Part shown: one piece after another, positions 41,995 through 50,029 of the stretch
Numbering within the stretch: position 1 is the stretch's first letter
How the letters are laid out: each line of letters opens with the position of its first letter
Assembly (NCBI GenBank): GCA_964604675.1
Contig: CAZSAT010000004.1
Location: 62,001-126,000, forward strand
Source: CAZSAT01 sp964604675
Lineage (GTDB): Bacteria > Myxococcota_A > UBA796 > CAJQPC01
DNA length: 64,000 nucleotides
Reading direction: 5' to 3'
Made by a program: the position numbers and the translations under genes
The notes under the pieces: model-generated
What the model was told of the DNA's origin: nothing
The model's input: only the letters and a program-made list of their open reading frames with translations
Database searches by the model: none

Positions 41995-44971
41995 CCCTCC
42001 TCCTGCTGTTCGCGTGCCAGGACCAGTCGATCACGGCAACCAACGCGGCCCCCACGGCCACCATCGTGTCCCATGTCGACGAGGATGCGGTGTATGCGGC
42101 GTACGAGGTCGAGCTGCGTGGGCTCGCCAGCGACGCCGACGACGCGGCGGCCGACCTCAGCGTGTCCTGGGTCGGCCCCGACGGCGTGCTGTGTGCCGGG
42201 CCGCCCGCGGAGGACGGCGTCAGCACCTGCGTGGCCTCGTTTGGCGCCGGTACCACGACCATCTCGATGGAGGTGTCGGATCCCGAGGCGGCGGTCGGGA
42301 CCGACCGGGTCACCCTGGACGTGCAGGCCACGTCCGCGCCCAGCGTCACCGTCGTCTCTCCGAGCCCGGACGGAGCCTACTACAGCGACCGACTGGTCAC
42401 GCTGGAGGCGGTGGTCGACGACGGTGAGGACGACATCGAGGACCTGACGGTGTGGTGGACCGACGTCGAAGGGAACGTCTACCTGCCGAGCTCTGTCGAG
42501 TCCGACGGCACCACGCGCGGGTACGTCACGCTTGCCGAGGGCCAGCACGCCTTCGATGTCAGCGCGAGGGACACCACGGAGAACACCACCACGGAGAGCG
42601 TGGTCTTCGAGGTGGGGCCGCCCAACACGGCCCCCGAGTGCTCGATCACCGAGCCGTCCGACGGCACGGCCGTGCAGGTGGGCGACCTCGTCTGGCTCCG
42701 CGCGAGCGTGTCCGACGTCGATGTGGGCGACGCCTACCTCTTGGGTGCATGGTCCAGCGACCGCGATGGCCTGCTGGCCGAGGGCCTTCCTCCCAGCGGG
42801 GGCGTGGTCACCACCAGCACGGAGTCGCTGTCGGAAGCGACCCACGTGCTCACCTTCACGGCCACCGACGACGTGGGCGATGCCTGCGTTGCACAGGTCA
42901 CGCTGGTGGTCGGGGAACCACCGGTGATCGACCTCGTCGAGCCGGATCCGGGCTTCGAGCTGGCCGAGGACCAGCTGCTCACGATGTCGGTCACGGTGGA
43001 AGACGAGGACCTTCCCACGGCGCTCAGCTACGCGTGGACGAGCGACATCGACGGCGTGCTGTCGACCACGGGCGCCTCGGACGACAGCGGCACCGTCACC
43101 GTGGAGGTCGGACCTCTCACGATCGGCACGCACAACATGACGGTCGTGGTGACCGACAGCGCCGGGCTCGAGAGCTCGGACGGCACCTACGTCGTGGTCA
43201 GCGAGTGCGGTGGCATCAAGTGGTACCGCGACGCCGACGAGGACGGTCACGGCGACGAGACCGACGAGGTGGCCGCGTGCGATCCCCCGAGCGGCTACGT
43301 CTCGGGCGCGTCCGACGGCGTGGCCTACGACTGCGACGACGGAGATCCCACCATCTCGCCCTCCGAGGACGAGCTCTGCGACGAGATCGATCAGGACTGC
43401 GACCTCGTCGTGGACGAGCTCCCGGTCGACGGCGCCGACTACTACCTGGACGCCGACGTCGACGGGTGGGGCGCGGACGGCAGCGCGGTGCCCTACTGCG
43501 ATCAACCCAGCGGCACGGTGGCGGTCGAAGGGGACTGCGACGACACCAGCGCGGCCATCTCGCCCGACGCGGAGGAGGTGTGTGGCGACGGGGTGGACGA
43601 CGACTGCTCCGGCGCCGACGACCCCTGCGGCGTGCAGGTCGACCTGGCCGACGTCTCGCGGATCGAGGGCGTGAGCGACTACGACTACGCGGGTTGGGCG
43701 GTCGACGGGCCCGGCGACGTGACCGGCGACGGTGTGCCGGATCTTCTGGTGGGCGCCTACGGCGACGACACCTACGACACCAACGCTGGCGCCGCGTACG
43801 TGGTGACCACGCCGATCGACATCACCAACCTCCACGACAGCGAGGCGCGCCTGTTGGGTGAGGAGGCCGCGGACTACGCCGGCTACGCCGTGAGCGGTGC
43901 GGGAGACCAGGACGGTGACGGCCTGCCCGACGTGCTGGTGGGCGCCTGGGGCGATGACGACAACGGCTCGCTGTCGGGCAAGGTCTACCTGCTCGTGGGT
44001 CCGATCTCGGGTGACGAGGACCTCGCAGACGCGGAGGTGGTGCTCACCGGTCCGAACGCTGACGACCTGGCCGGCGCGTCCCTCGGTTCCGGGGACATCA
44101 CCGGGGATGGCACCTCGGACCTGCTCATCGGGGCGTACGGCTCCGACTCCGAGACCGGCGTGGTCTTCGCTCTGACCGGCCCGGTCACCGCCTCGATCGA
44201 CCTCGACGACGCCGACGCCGTCCTGACCGGTTCGTCGTCTGCCGAGCGCGCTGGCTACGCCGTGGACGCCGTCGACCTCGATGGCGACGGCACCGACGAG
44301 CTCTTGATCGGCGCGTCGCTGCGCTACGACGCGGGCACCCCCGTGGGCGCGGCCTACGTGGTCGAGGGGCCCGTGCTCGGCGAGGTGGACCTCGCAGACG
44401 CGGACGCCACCTATGTGGGCGAGGACACCTTCCACTACGCGGGGCGGTTCGTGGGTGGGAGCGGCGACGTGGATGGCGACGGCACCCCGGAGCTGCTGGT
44501 CGGCGCGGACGGCTACCAGAACAACACGGGCGCGCTCTACGTCGTGCCCTACGCCACGTCGGGCGAGGCGTACCTGGTGGACGAGGCCGACGCGATCCTG
44601 ACCGGGGCGTCGGAGGAGCAGTATGCCGGGCGCTCCGCNNNNNNNNNNGCTCCGCTGCCGGTGGCGACCTCGACGCCGACGGCTACGGGGATCTGGTCGT
44701 CGGGGCCTGGAAGGAAGACACCGGCGACACCGACGCCGGGGGGGCCTACCTGATCCTCGGGCCGGTCTCCGGGACCACCACCCTCACCCTGGGCGACGGG
44801 CTGATGTATGGCGAGGCGAGCGGCGACTACGTGGGCTTCGCGGTCGCCGGGGTGGGCGACATCGACAACGACGGCCTGGGCGACGTGCTGATCGGTGCCT
44901 ACGGCCAGGACGACGCCGGCACGGACGCCGGTGCCGTCTACCTGGTGACCGGGGCGGAGCTGGAGCTGTAG
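41991..44971 (+). CDS. Large lipoprotein with Ig-like, MopE-type and FG-GAP repeats (interrupted by assembly gap)
   Basis: The signal is MTLLLLFAC (Cys at position 9). Residues 15-390 are Ig/PKD-like beta domains (TAPECSITEPSDGTAVQVGD...). Then two metal-binding repeats (YDCDDGDPTISPSEDELCDE; GDCDDTSAAISPDAEEVCGD). From about residue 550 to the end are FG-GAP beta-propeller repeats, at least seven (YAGYAVSGAGDQDGDGLPD, VLVGAWGDD). A run of ten N (44639-44648) breaks the frame. Both flanks carry GCTCCGC, and merging them restores one open frame of 987 residues whose joined repeat fits its neighbours. It ends with TAG at 44969. Likely an extracellular adhesin or cargo-binding protein; last gene of the operon. 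Confidence 0.8.
44639..44648. other. Assembly gap (10 N) with overlapping flanks
   Basis: Ten N bases. The 7-nt GCTCCGC ends the left flank and starts the right flank. The gap therefore probably has negative size. Confidence 0.85.
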
Positions 44972-44986
44972 GCGGCTCGAAGCTCG

Positions 44987-45316
44987 CTAGTGCTCGTGCT
45001 CGGGGGTGAACCGGGGCGTCTCGGGCACCACCTCGGGCGGGAGAAGCTCGAAGTCCGACACGTAGAACCGCGCGTCGCGAAGCTCGCCGACCACGCGGGC
45101 CCGCCGTTCGACGTTGCACATGCCATCGGGGGCGTGGTTCTGGTGGTCCTCCGGCGTGTGGCCCACCACGACCCACGGTTCGCCCTCGAGCTCCGCGGCC
45201 CAGTAGCAGCCGGCGGCGTCCTCCATCTGGTACACGCACATCGCGCAGCCGACGTCGACGATCTGCTCTTCGACGGGCACTGCGTCGTGGCAGGCGATCA
45301 GCGCAGCGAACCACAC
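44987..45316 (-). CDS. Small Cys-rich lipoprotein
   Basis: 109 residues. The GTG start has GGAGG 7 nt upstream, giving signal MWFAALIAC. The mature part has DVGCAMCVYQMEDAAGCYWAAEL, a CxxC plus a further Cys and Trp as in DUF6370-type metal or redox proteins, then GMCNVERRARVVGELRDARFYVSDFEL, an OB-like strand pattern, and a His/Glu-rich tail. A metal-binding role is plausible, not shown. Convergent with the large FG-GAP gene, separated by 15 nt. Confidence 0.7.
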   Translation of the reverse strand: MWFAALIACHDAVPVEEQIVDVGCAMCVYQMEDAAGCYWAAELEGEPWVVVGHTPEDHQNHAPDGMCNVERRARVVGELRDARFYVSDFELLPPEVVPETPRFTPEHEH

Positions 45317-45347
45317 GGGCAGTCCTCCGGCCCGCTCCTAACGTGTG

Positions 45348-45872
45348 TCAGGGGGTGTAGACCGCGATGTACGGAAGGTTGCGGTAGAGCTCTGCGAGGT
45401 CGAGCCCGTAGCCCACGACGAACTCGTCTGGGATCGTGAAGCCGACGAAGTCGACGGGAACGTCGACCTCCCGGTTGCCCGGCTTGTCGAGCAGCGTCAC
45501 CACGCGCAGGCTCTTCGGCGAGCGCACACCCAGCAACTGGAGCAGGTACTGCATCGTCAGCCCGGTGTCGACGATGTCCTCGACGATCAGGCAGTGGTGG
45601 CCCTCGATCGGACGCTGGAGGTCCTTGGTGATCTTGACGACACCGCTGGAGCGCGTGCCCCCGTGGTAGCTCGACACGCCCAGGAATTCGCAGCGGACCT
45701 CTCCTCCGATGGTCCGGACCAGATCCGCCATGAACATGAACGAGCCCTTGAGGATGCCGATGCAGGTGACAGGCTCGTCGCCGTAGACCTCACGGATCTC
45801 CGTGCCGAGCTCGACGAGCCGCGCACGGATGGCCTCTTCGCTGATCAGCGTGTCCAGCTTTGCCTCGTTCAT
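45348..45872 (-). CDS. hpt: Hypoxanthine phosphoribosyltransferase
   Basis: 174 residues from the ATG at 45872, which has GAGGG 8 nt upstream; an ATG at 45893 lies within the upp gene. Motifs: IGILKGSFMFMADLVRTI, SSYHGGTRSSG, VEDIVDTGLTMQYLL (PRPP loop) and FVGFTIPDEFVVGYGLD in order. It salvages hypoxanthine and guanine to IMP and GMP. Co-transcribed with upp, 11 nt upstream. Confidence 0.95.
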   Translation of the reverse strand: MNEAKLDTLISEEAIRARLVELGTEIREVYGDEPVTCIGILKGSFMFMADLVRTIGGEVRCEFLGVSSYHGGTRSSGVVKITKDLQRPIEGHHCLIVEDIVDTGLTMQYLLQLLGVRSPKSLRVVTLLDKPGNREVDVPVDFVGFTIPDEFVVGYGLDLAELYRNLPYIAVYTP

Positions 45873-45883
45873 CGTCGATGCCC

Positions 45884-46702
45884 TCAGACCCATGAGTTGT
45901 TGATCAGCTCGCCGAAGCCGCCGCCGCCAGGCACGATGTACTGCTTCTCGTTGAGCCCGCTCTCTTCGTCCCAGCGCTCGCCAGGACGGGTGGCAAGCAC
46001 CTCGGGGGGCGACATGCCGCGGTCCAGCCGGATGGCGTAGATCACCGCTTCGGGGTCGGCGGCGCGCACGGATCGGATGTACTCCGGCGTGATGATCAGG
46101 TGGACGGCGATCAGCTTCCGCGCCGTGCCGGGGACGTCGTCGCGGTAGCGAGCGAGCGCGTCGACGATGGATCCGCCCGTGGCCCCCATCGGGTCCGGGA
46201 TGATCACCGTGGCGTTCTCGACGCTGCCGCCGATCTTGTTGCCGCTCACCTCGACGCCCACCACCTGTCCCGACGCGTTGGTGGCGCGGTTCATGTAGAT
46301 GTGGTCTTCGCGTACCCCGTCGGGGTCGAGGAGCTGGTTCAGGCCATCGAAGAAGCGCTGCGCAGGGAGGATGCCGGCCCGCGCGATGTCGACGACCACC
46401 ACACGCTGCTCGCGGTCCACGACCTCACCGGCGTAGACGCCCTCGGCGTCCGTGACACGCATCCGCGTGGAGGTGGTGGCCTGTCGGGTGACGAGCTCGC
46501 GGCTGGCGACCTGGGCCAGCAGCCAGTCGAACAGCATGCTGAGCACCTGGTTGATGCGCGGCTGCTTGCAGCGATCGCTGCAGAGCTCGGACAACAGCGA
46601 CATCGGGTAGGGGTGGCTCAGGATGTGCACCCCGGGTCCGTAGTCGTGATCGAGTTCGCCCATCGGGCGTGGAAGGACCTGGTATTGCTGGTCTTGGATC
46701 AT
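45884..46702 (-). CDS. upp: Uracil phosphoribosyltransferase, long form
   Basis: 272 residues against about 208-215 for typical Upp. GAGG stands 4 nt before the ATG at 46702. Recognisable: TRMRVTDAEGV, VVVVDIARAGILPAQRFFDGL, the PRPP loop VIIPDPMGATGGSIVDAL and the C-terminal GLNEKQYIVPGGGGFGELIN. The extra length is mainly an N-terminal segment of about 40 residues (VHILSHPYPMSLLSELCSD). Converts uracil and PRPP to UMP. The gene lies 11 nt upstream of hpt. Confidence 0.92.
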   Translation of the reverse strand: MIQDQQYQVLPRPMGELDHDYGPGVHILSHPYPMSLLSELCSDRCKQPRINQVLSMLFDWLLAQVASRELVTRQATTSTRMRVTDAEGVYAGEVVDREQRVVVVDIARAGILPAQRFFDGLNQLLDPDGVREDHIYMNRATNASGQVVGVEVSGNKIGGSVENATVIIPDPMGATGGSIVDALARYRDDVPGTARKLIAVHLIITPEYIRSVRAADPEAVIYAIRLDRGMSPPEVLATRPGERWDEESGLNEKQYIVPGGGGFGELINNSWV

Positions 46703-46740
46703 GTTGCCTCGGACACGACGGCCCTGGGCAAGACGGTAAC

Positions 46741-48669
46741 TCAGCCTCCGGTGTCGCCTTCGTCGACGGGGTGAACGAACCACGACAACACCGTGTCGAT
46801 CTTGAAAAGCAGGTCCTCGAGGGTGCCTTGGACCACCAACTCGGCGGCGAAGGGCAGGGGACCGGAGGCTTCGGTGCCGGCCGCTGCGAGCGCCTGGTTG
46901 ACCGACGGGGCCTCCGCGATCCTCAGGAAGGGCTCCAGGAGCCCGTCATCGAGCAGCACGCTGGCGAGCTCGTTGGCGTCTTCCAGCCGGGGGTCGGCGT
47001 CGGCGAGGGCCGGCAAGGCGTCCTGGAGCTCGGACAGGCGGCTGTCCTCGGTCAGGAGGCGGCCGAAGTTGCCGGTCCACACCCAGATGTTCTCGGTGTC
47101 GAAGTTGAGCTCCGCCAAGGGCCGGATGCGGGCGGCCGGTCCGTCCGAGCCGTCGTCCGGGACCAGGGTCTGCAGCAGATCGGCCAGGCTCTCCAGGTCG
47201 AAGAGCGGCACGCCGGTGGGAAAGTCGGCCGTGTCCACGTAGGCTTGAGGCTGCAGGAGCAGGGGCAGGAACCCCGCGAGATCGGCCGCTGCCGGGGTGT
47301 CGCCGATGTCGCGAAGCAGCTCCTGCGCAGGCCAGGCCGTGCCGCACCTGTGCGCGTCGGAGAGCACATCGACGAGCTCTGGGATGCGGGTGTCGTTGTC
47401 GTCGTGGTGCAGGGCGGCCAGGAGCTCCACGAGTGTCTCCAGCAGGTCGGGCACGTCGTTCAAGCGGTCCAGCGCCGCAAGATCGTCCACGAAGTCGCTG
47501 TCGAAGATCGTGCAGTAGCCGGTGCTCGCTGCGGTCTCGAGCAAGGTGGAGGTGAGCTCTGAGTCCAACACGTCCCCGAGCAGGCCCACCGCGTCGACCG
47601 TGGCGCCGCTGCCGGCCTCGGACAGGCCGATGAGCATGTCCTCGGAGAGGTTGTCGGAGAAGCCGAGGTCCAGGAGCACACCGCACTCCAGGGGCTGGTC
47701 GGCGTCGCGGAGGACCTCGAGCAGCACCACGAGCGCGCTGTCTTCTCCGGCGGAGAGGCTGCCGCCATCGCGATCCACGCCGGCGAGCCATGCGAGCTGC
47801 GCTGGCATGCGCTCCAGTGCTCCGCTCTCGTCGAGCCGTGAGAGCACGCCACGAAGCTCGCCCCAGGTGGTGTCGTCGTGCAGGATGGCGGCGACGGGCG
47901 TGGTGAAGCGGTCGAGCGGGGCTTCGCCCTCGCAGACGTCGAAGAGCAGGTGATCGACGGTGTCGCGGAAGGTGTCGCCGCTGGATGCGCCCCACGCGTC
48001 GTCCTCGGGGGTGCGCGAACGGGCGATGGCATCGCCGAGATCCTCGGGCAGCCGCGCCAGCAGATCGGCCACCTCGGGATCGTCGGTCTCCACGAAGCCG
48101 CCGACGGTGTGCAGGATGGAGAGCGTGGTCTCGCTCGCGAGGGCCTCGCGCAGCGGCTCCAGGGGTGCGAGGTCTTCGTCCAGGAGCACCGTGGAGGAGC
48201 TCGAGCCGAGCGTCAAGAGTGGACGGACCAGGCCTTCGTCGAGCGCGGTGGTGCTGTTGAGGTCGACCTCCCCAGCCTCGAGCTTCCACCAGGGCTGGCC
48301 GTACAGCAACTCCACCACGCCGCGCAGGGTGTCCGCGAGTCCGCCAGGGTCCTCGAGCGCTTCGAGCCCCGCCTCGGCCAGCTTCCAGACGTCGATCTGG
48401 AGGTCGGGGGCGTTGTTGACCAGCTGGGCGAGGTCGGCACCGACCGCCGCTCCCGTGCGGCTGGAGGCGTCCATGCTGTCGACCAGCGCCGCCAGCGGAT
48501 CGAGGTTCCCGCCGCGGTTCAGGCAATCGAAGATCGCGTGCAGCTCGTCGGTGGACGCTTCGTCCACACCGTCGATCAGATCCGCTTCGTAGCAGGGACC
48601 GCTGGGTTCACGCTGGTCGAGCCAGCCCGGCGGGCTGTCGGAGAGCGCGCAGCCCAGGAACAGGATCAA
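46741..48669 (-). CDS. Large acidic lipoprotein of unknown function
   Basis: 642 residues from a TTG overlapping the upstream stop (TTGA), signal MILFLGC with Cys at position 7. Strongly acidic and Leu-rich, predicted helical throughout, with repeated units around DLLETLVELLAAL, SLADLLQTLVPDD. Several Cys. No family recognised. Repetitive helical architecture suggests a scaffold. Coupled to the outer membrane protein gene upstream. Confidence 0.72.
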   Translation of the reverse strand: MILFLGCALSDSPPGWLDQREPSGPCYEADLIDGVDEASTDELHAIFDCLNRGGNLDPLAALVDSMDASSRTGAAVGADLAQLVNNAPDLQIDVWKLAEAGLEALEDPGGLADTLRGVVELLYGQPWWKLEAGEVDLNSTTALDEGLVRPLLTLGSSSSTVLLDEDLAPLEPLREALASETTLSILHTVGGFVETDDPEVADLLARLPEDLGDAIARSRTPEDDAWGASSGDTFRDTVDHLLFDVCEGEAPLDRFTTPVAAILHDDTTWGELRGVLSRLDESGALERMPAQLAWLAGVDRDGGSLSAGEDSALVVLLEVLRDADQPLECGVLLDLGFSDNLSEDMLIGLSEAGSGATVDAVGLLGDVLDSELTSTLLETAASTGYCTIFDSDFVDDLAALDRLNDVPDLLETLVELLAALHHDDNDTRIPELVDVLSDAHRCGTAWPAQELLRDIGDTPAAADLAGFLPLLLQPQAYVDTADFPTGVPLFDLESLADLLQTLVPDDGSDGPAARIRPLAELNFDTENIWVWTGNFGRLLTEDSRLSELQDALPALADADPRLEDANELASVLLDDGLLEPFLRIAEAPSVNQALAAAGTEASGPLPFAAELVVQGTLEDLLFKIDTVLSWFVHPVDEGDTGG

Positions 48670-49253
48670 TCGAACAGGTACCGCACGCCGACACCCACGC
48701 CCGAGGCCAAGGTGAAGCCCTTGCGGTAGCGCACGCTGCCCACGAGCTCGCCGTTGAGCTGGATCGTGTCGGCGAGCATGTAGGTGAAGGCCGGACCGAC
48801 CTCGGCGTTGGCGTATTCCAGCATGTCGCTGGTGAGGAAGCCGCTACCCAGCGAGGTGTTCAAGCAGAACATGAACGCGTCGGGGTCGCCGGTGAGGCCC
48901 CACTGGATGCCCGCGGAGGCGTAGCCGACGCTGCGCATCTCCTCGCGGAGGGCCACGTAGTCGGCGTTGCCCGCGTCGGAGGGAGCGGTGGGCGCCGCGT
49001 CACCGAGGCCGTAGAACTTCACCAGGCCCTGGACCTTGTCGTCCTTGTCGCCGAGGATGATCTGCAGGCCGCCGCCGTAGGTGGGGCGCGCCTGGCTCTC
49101 GAACTGCTGATCGAGGGCGGCGTCGTACCAGTACACCTCCTCCTGGTGCACACCGACCGTGGTGGCCACGCCGATGCCGCCGGCGAGGGCGGGAACACTG
49201 GTGAGCGCGAAGGCGGCGAGGCCGGCCAGGGCGATGGAGGAGCGCATGGTCAT
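48666..49253 (-). CDS. Probable outer-membrane beta-barrel protein
   Basis: 195 residues with signal peptide SSIALAGLAAFALTSVPALA (residues 5-24). The mature part has alternating strands and Gly turns (YGGGLQIILGDKDDKVQGLVKFYGLGD; NGELVGSVRYRKGFTLASGVGVGVRYLF), a pattern of an eight-strand barrel, ending in YLFD. GGAG stands 8 nt before the ATG. It probably sits in the outer membrane with the downstream lipoprotein as partner. Confidence 0.75.
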   Translation of the reverse strand: MTMRSSIALAGLAAFALTSVPALAGGIGVATTVGVHQEEVYWYDAALDQQFESQARPTYGGGLQIILGDKDDKVQGLVKFYGLGDAAPTAPSDAGNADYVALREEMRSVGYASAGIQWGLTGDPDAFMFCLNTSLGSGFLTSDMLEYANAEVGPAFTYMLADTIQLNGELVGSVRYRKGFTLASGVGVGVRYLFD

Positions 49254-49308
49254 CTCTGGGTCTCCAGGGTCGCGCCGAGAGCGCGAGGCGTCGGGGCTGT
49301 ATAGCGCC

Positions 49309-50019
49309 TCAGGGCGTCACGGGGCAAGTCGGGAAGGGGTCGCGCCACGGCGGAGCGGGCGCGGCGGTGTCTTCCCCCCCGGTGTCGGTGCCGCCGGACG
49401 CGGAATCTCCGCTGTCTCCGGTGGCGGTGTCGCCTGTGTCGATGGAGCCCGTGTCGGCGGGGGCCGTGTCGCCCGTGTGGATGGGGTCGGTGTCGCCGGA
49501 ATCGGTTGTGCCCGTGTCGGCGGTGTCGGTGGGCGAGGTGCCCGGTCCGGTGTCTCCGGAGTCCCCGCTGTCCCCCGATCCGGTGTCTCCGGTGTCTCCG
49601 GTGCCCAGCACCGTGAAGGGGAGGATGGTGGAGCCGCCGTGGTTGTTGAACAACTGCACCGTGGTGCTGCCGGCTCCGACCTCTGGAACCACGAAGGTGA
49701 CGATCTCCAAGCACTCCTGTTCGCACAGGAGGTCGCAGGCGTCGCAGTCGCCGCACACGTTGCAGGCCGCTTCCTCGACGCAGTCGTCGCAGTCGTCGCA
49801 GCCCTCGCGGGTGACGGAGCTGACCTCGGCCCGCACGCCGCCCACGTACAAGGCGGTGTCGAAGGTGTCGGTGAGGGGATCGGCGGTGAGTGCGATCGCG
49901 TCGCCGACGCTTCCACTGTCCGGCACGAGCTCGGTGAGGGTGACCTCGCAGCGCTGTTCGGTGGTGATCGTGCTGTCGGTGCAGGACCACAGCGCAAGCG
50001 CGAGGAGGCTGGGCGTCAT
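49309..50019 (-). CDS. Lipoprotein with Cys-rich centre and Gly-Asp-Thr repeat tail
   Basis: 236 residues. Signal MTPSLLALALWSC. Residues 25-130 form an IPT/TIG-like beta domain (ELVPDSGSVGDAIALTADPLTD) interrupted by a cluster of ten Cys (GCDDCDDCVEEAACNVC; GDCDACDLLCEQECLE) that could bind metal. The C-terminal 90 residues are a GDTG/SGDSGDTG-type low-complexity linker, as used in cell-surface proteins. The linker's codons may expand or contract by slippage. Confidence 0.72.
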   Translation of the reverse strand: MTPSLLALALWSCTDSTITTEQRCEVTLTELVPDSGSVGDAIALTADPLTDTFDTALYVGGVRAEVSSVTREGCDDCDDCVEEAACNVCGDCDACDLLCEQECLEIVTFVVPEVGAGSTTVQLFNNHGGSTILPFTVLGTGDTGDTGSGDSGDSGDTGPGTSPTDTADTGTTDSGDTDPIHTGDTAPADTGSIDTGDTATGDSGDSASGGTDTGGEDTAAPAPPWRDPFPTCPVTP

Positions 50020-50029
50020 CGAGGCGGTC

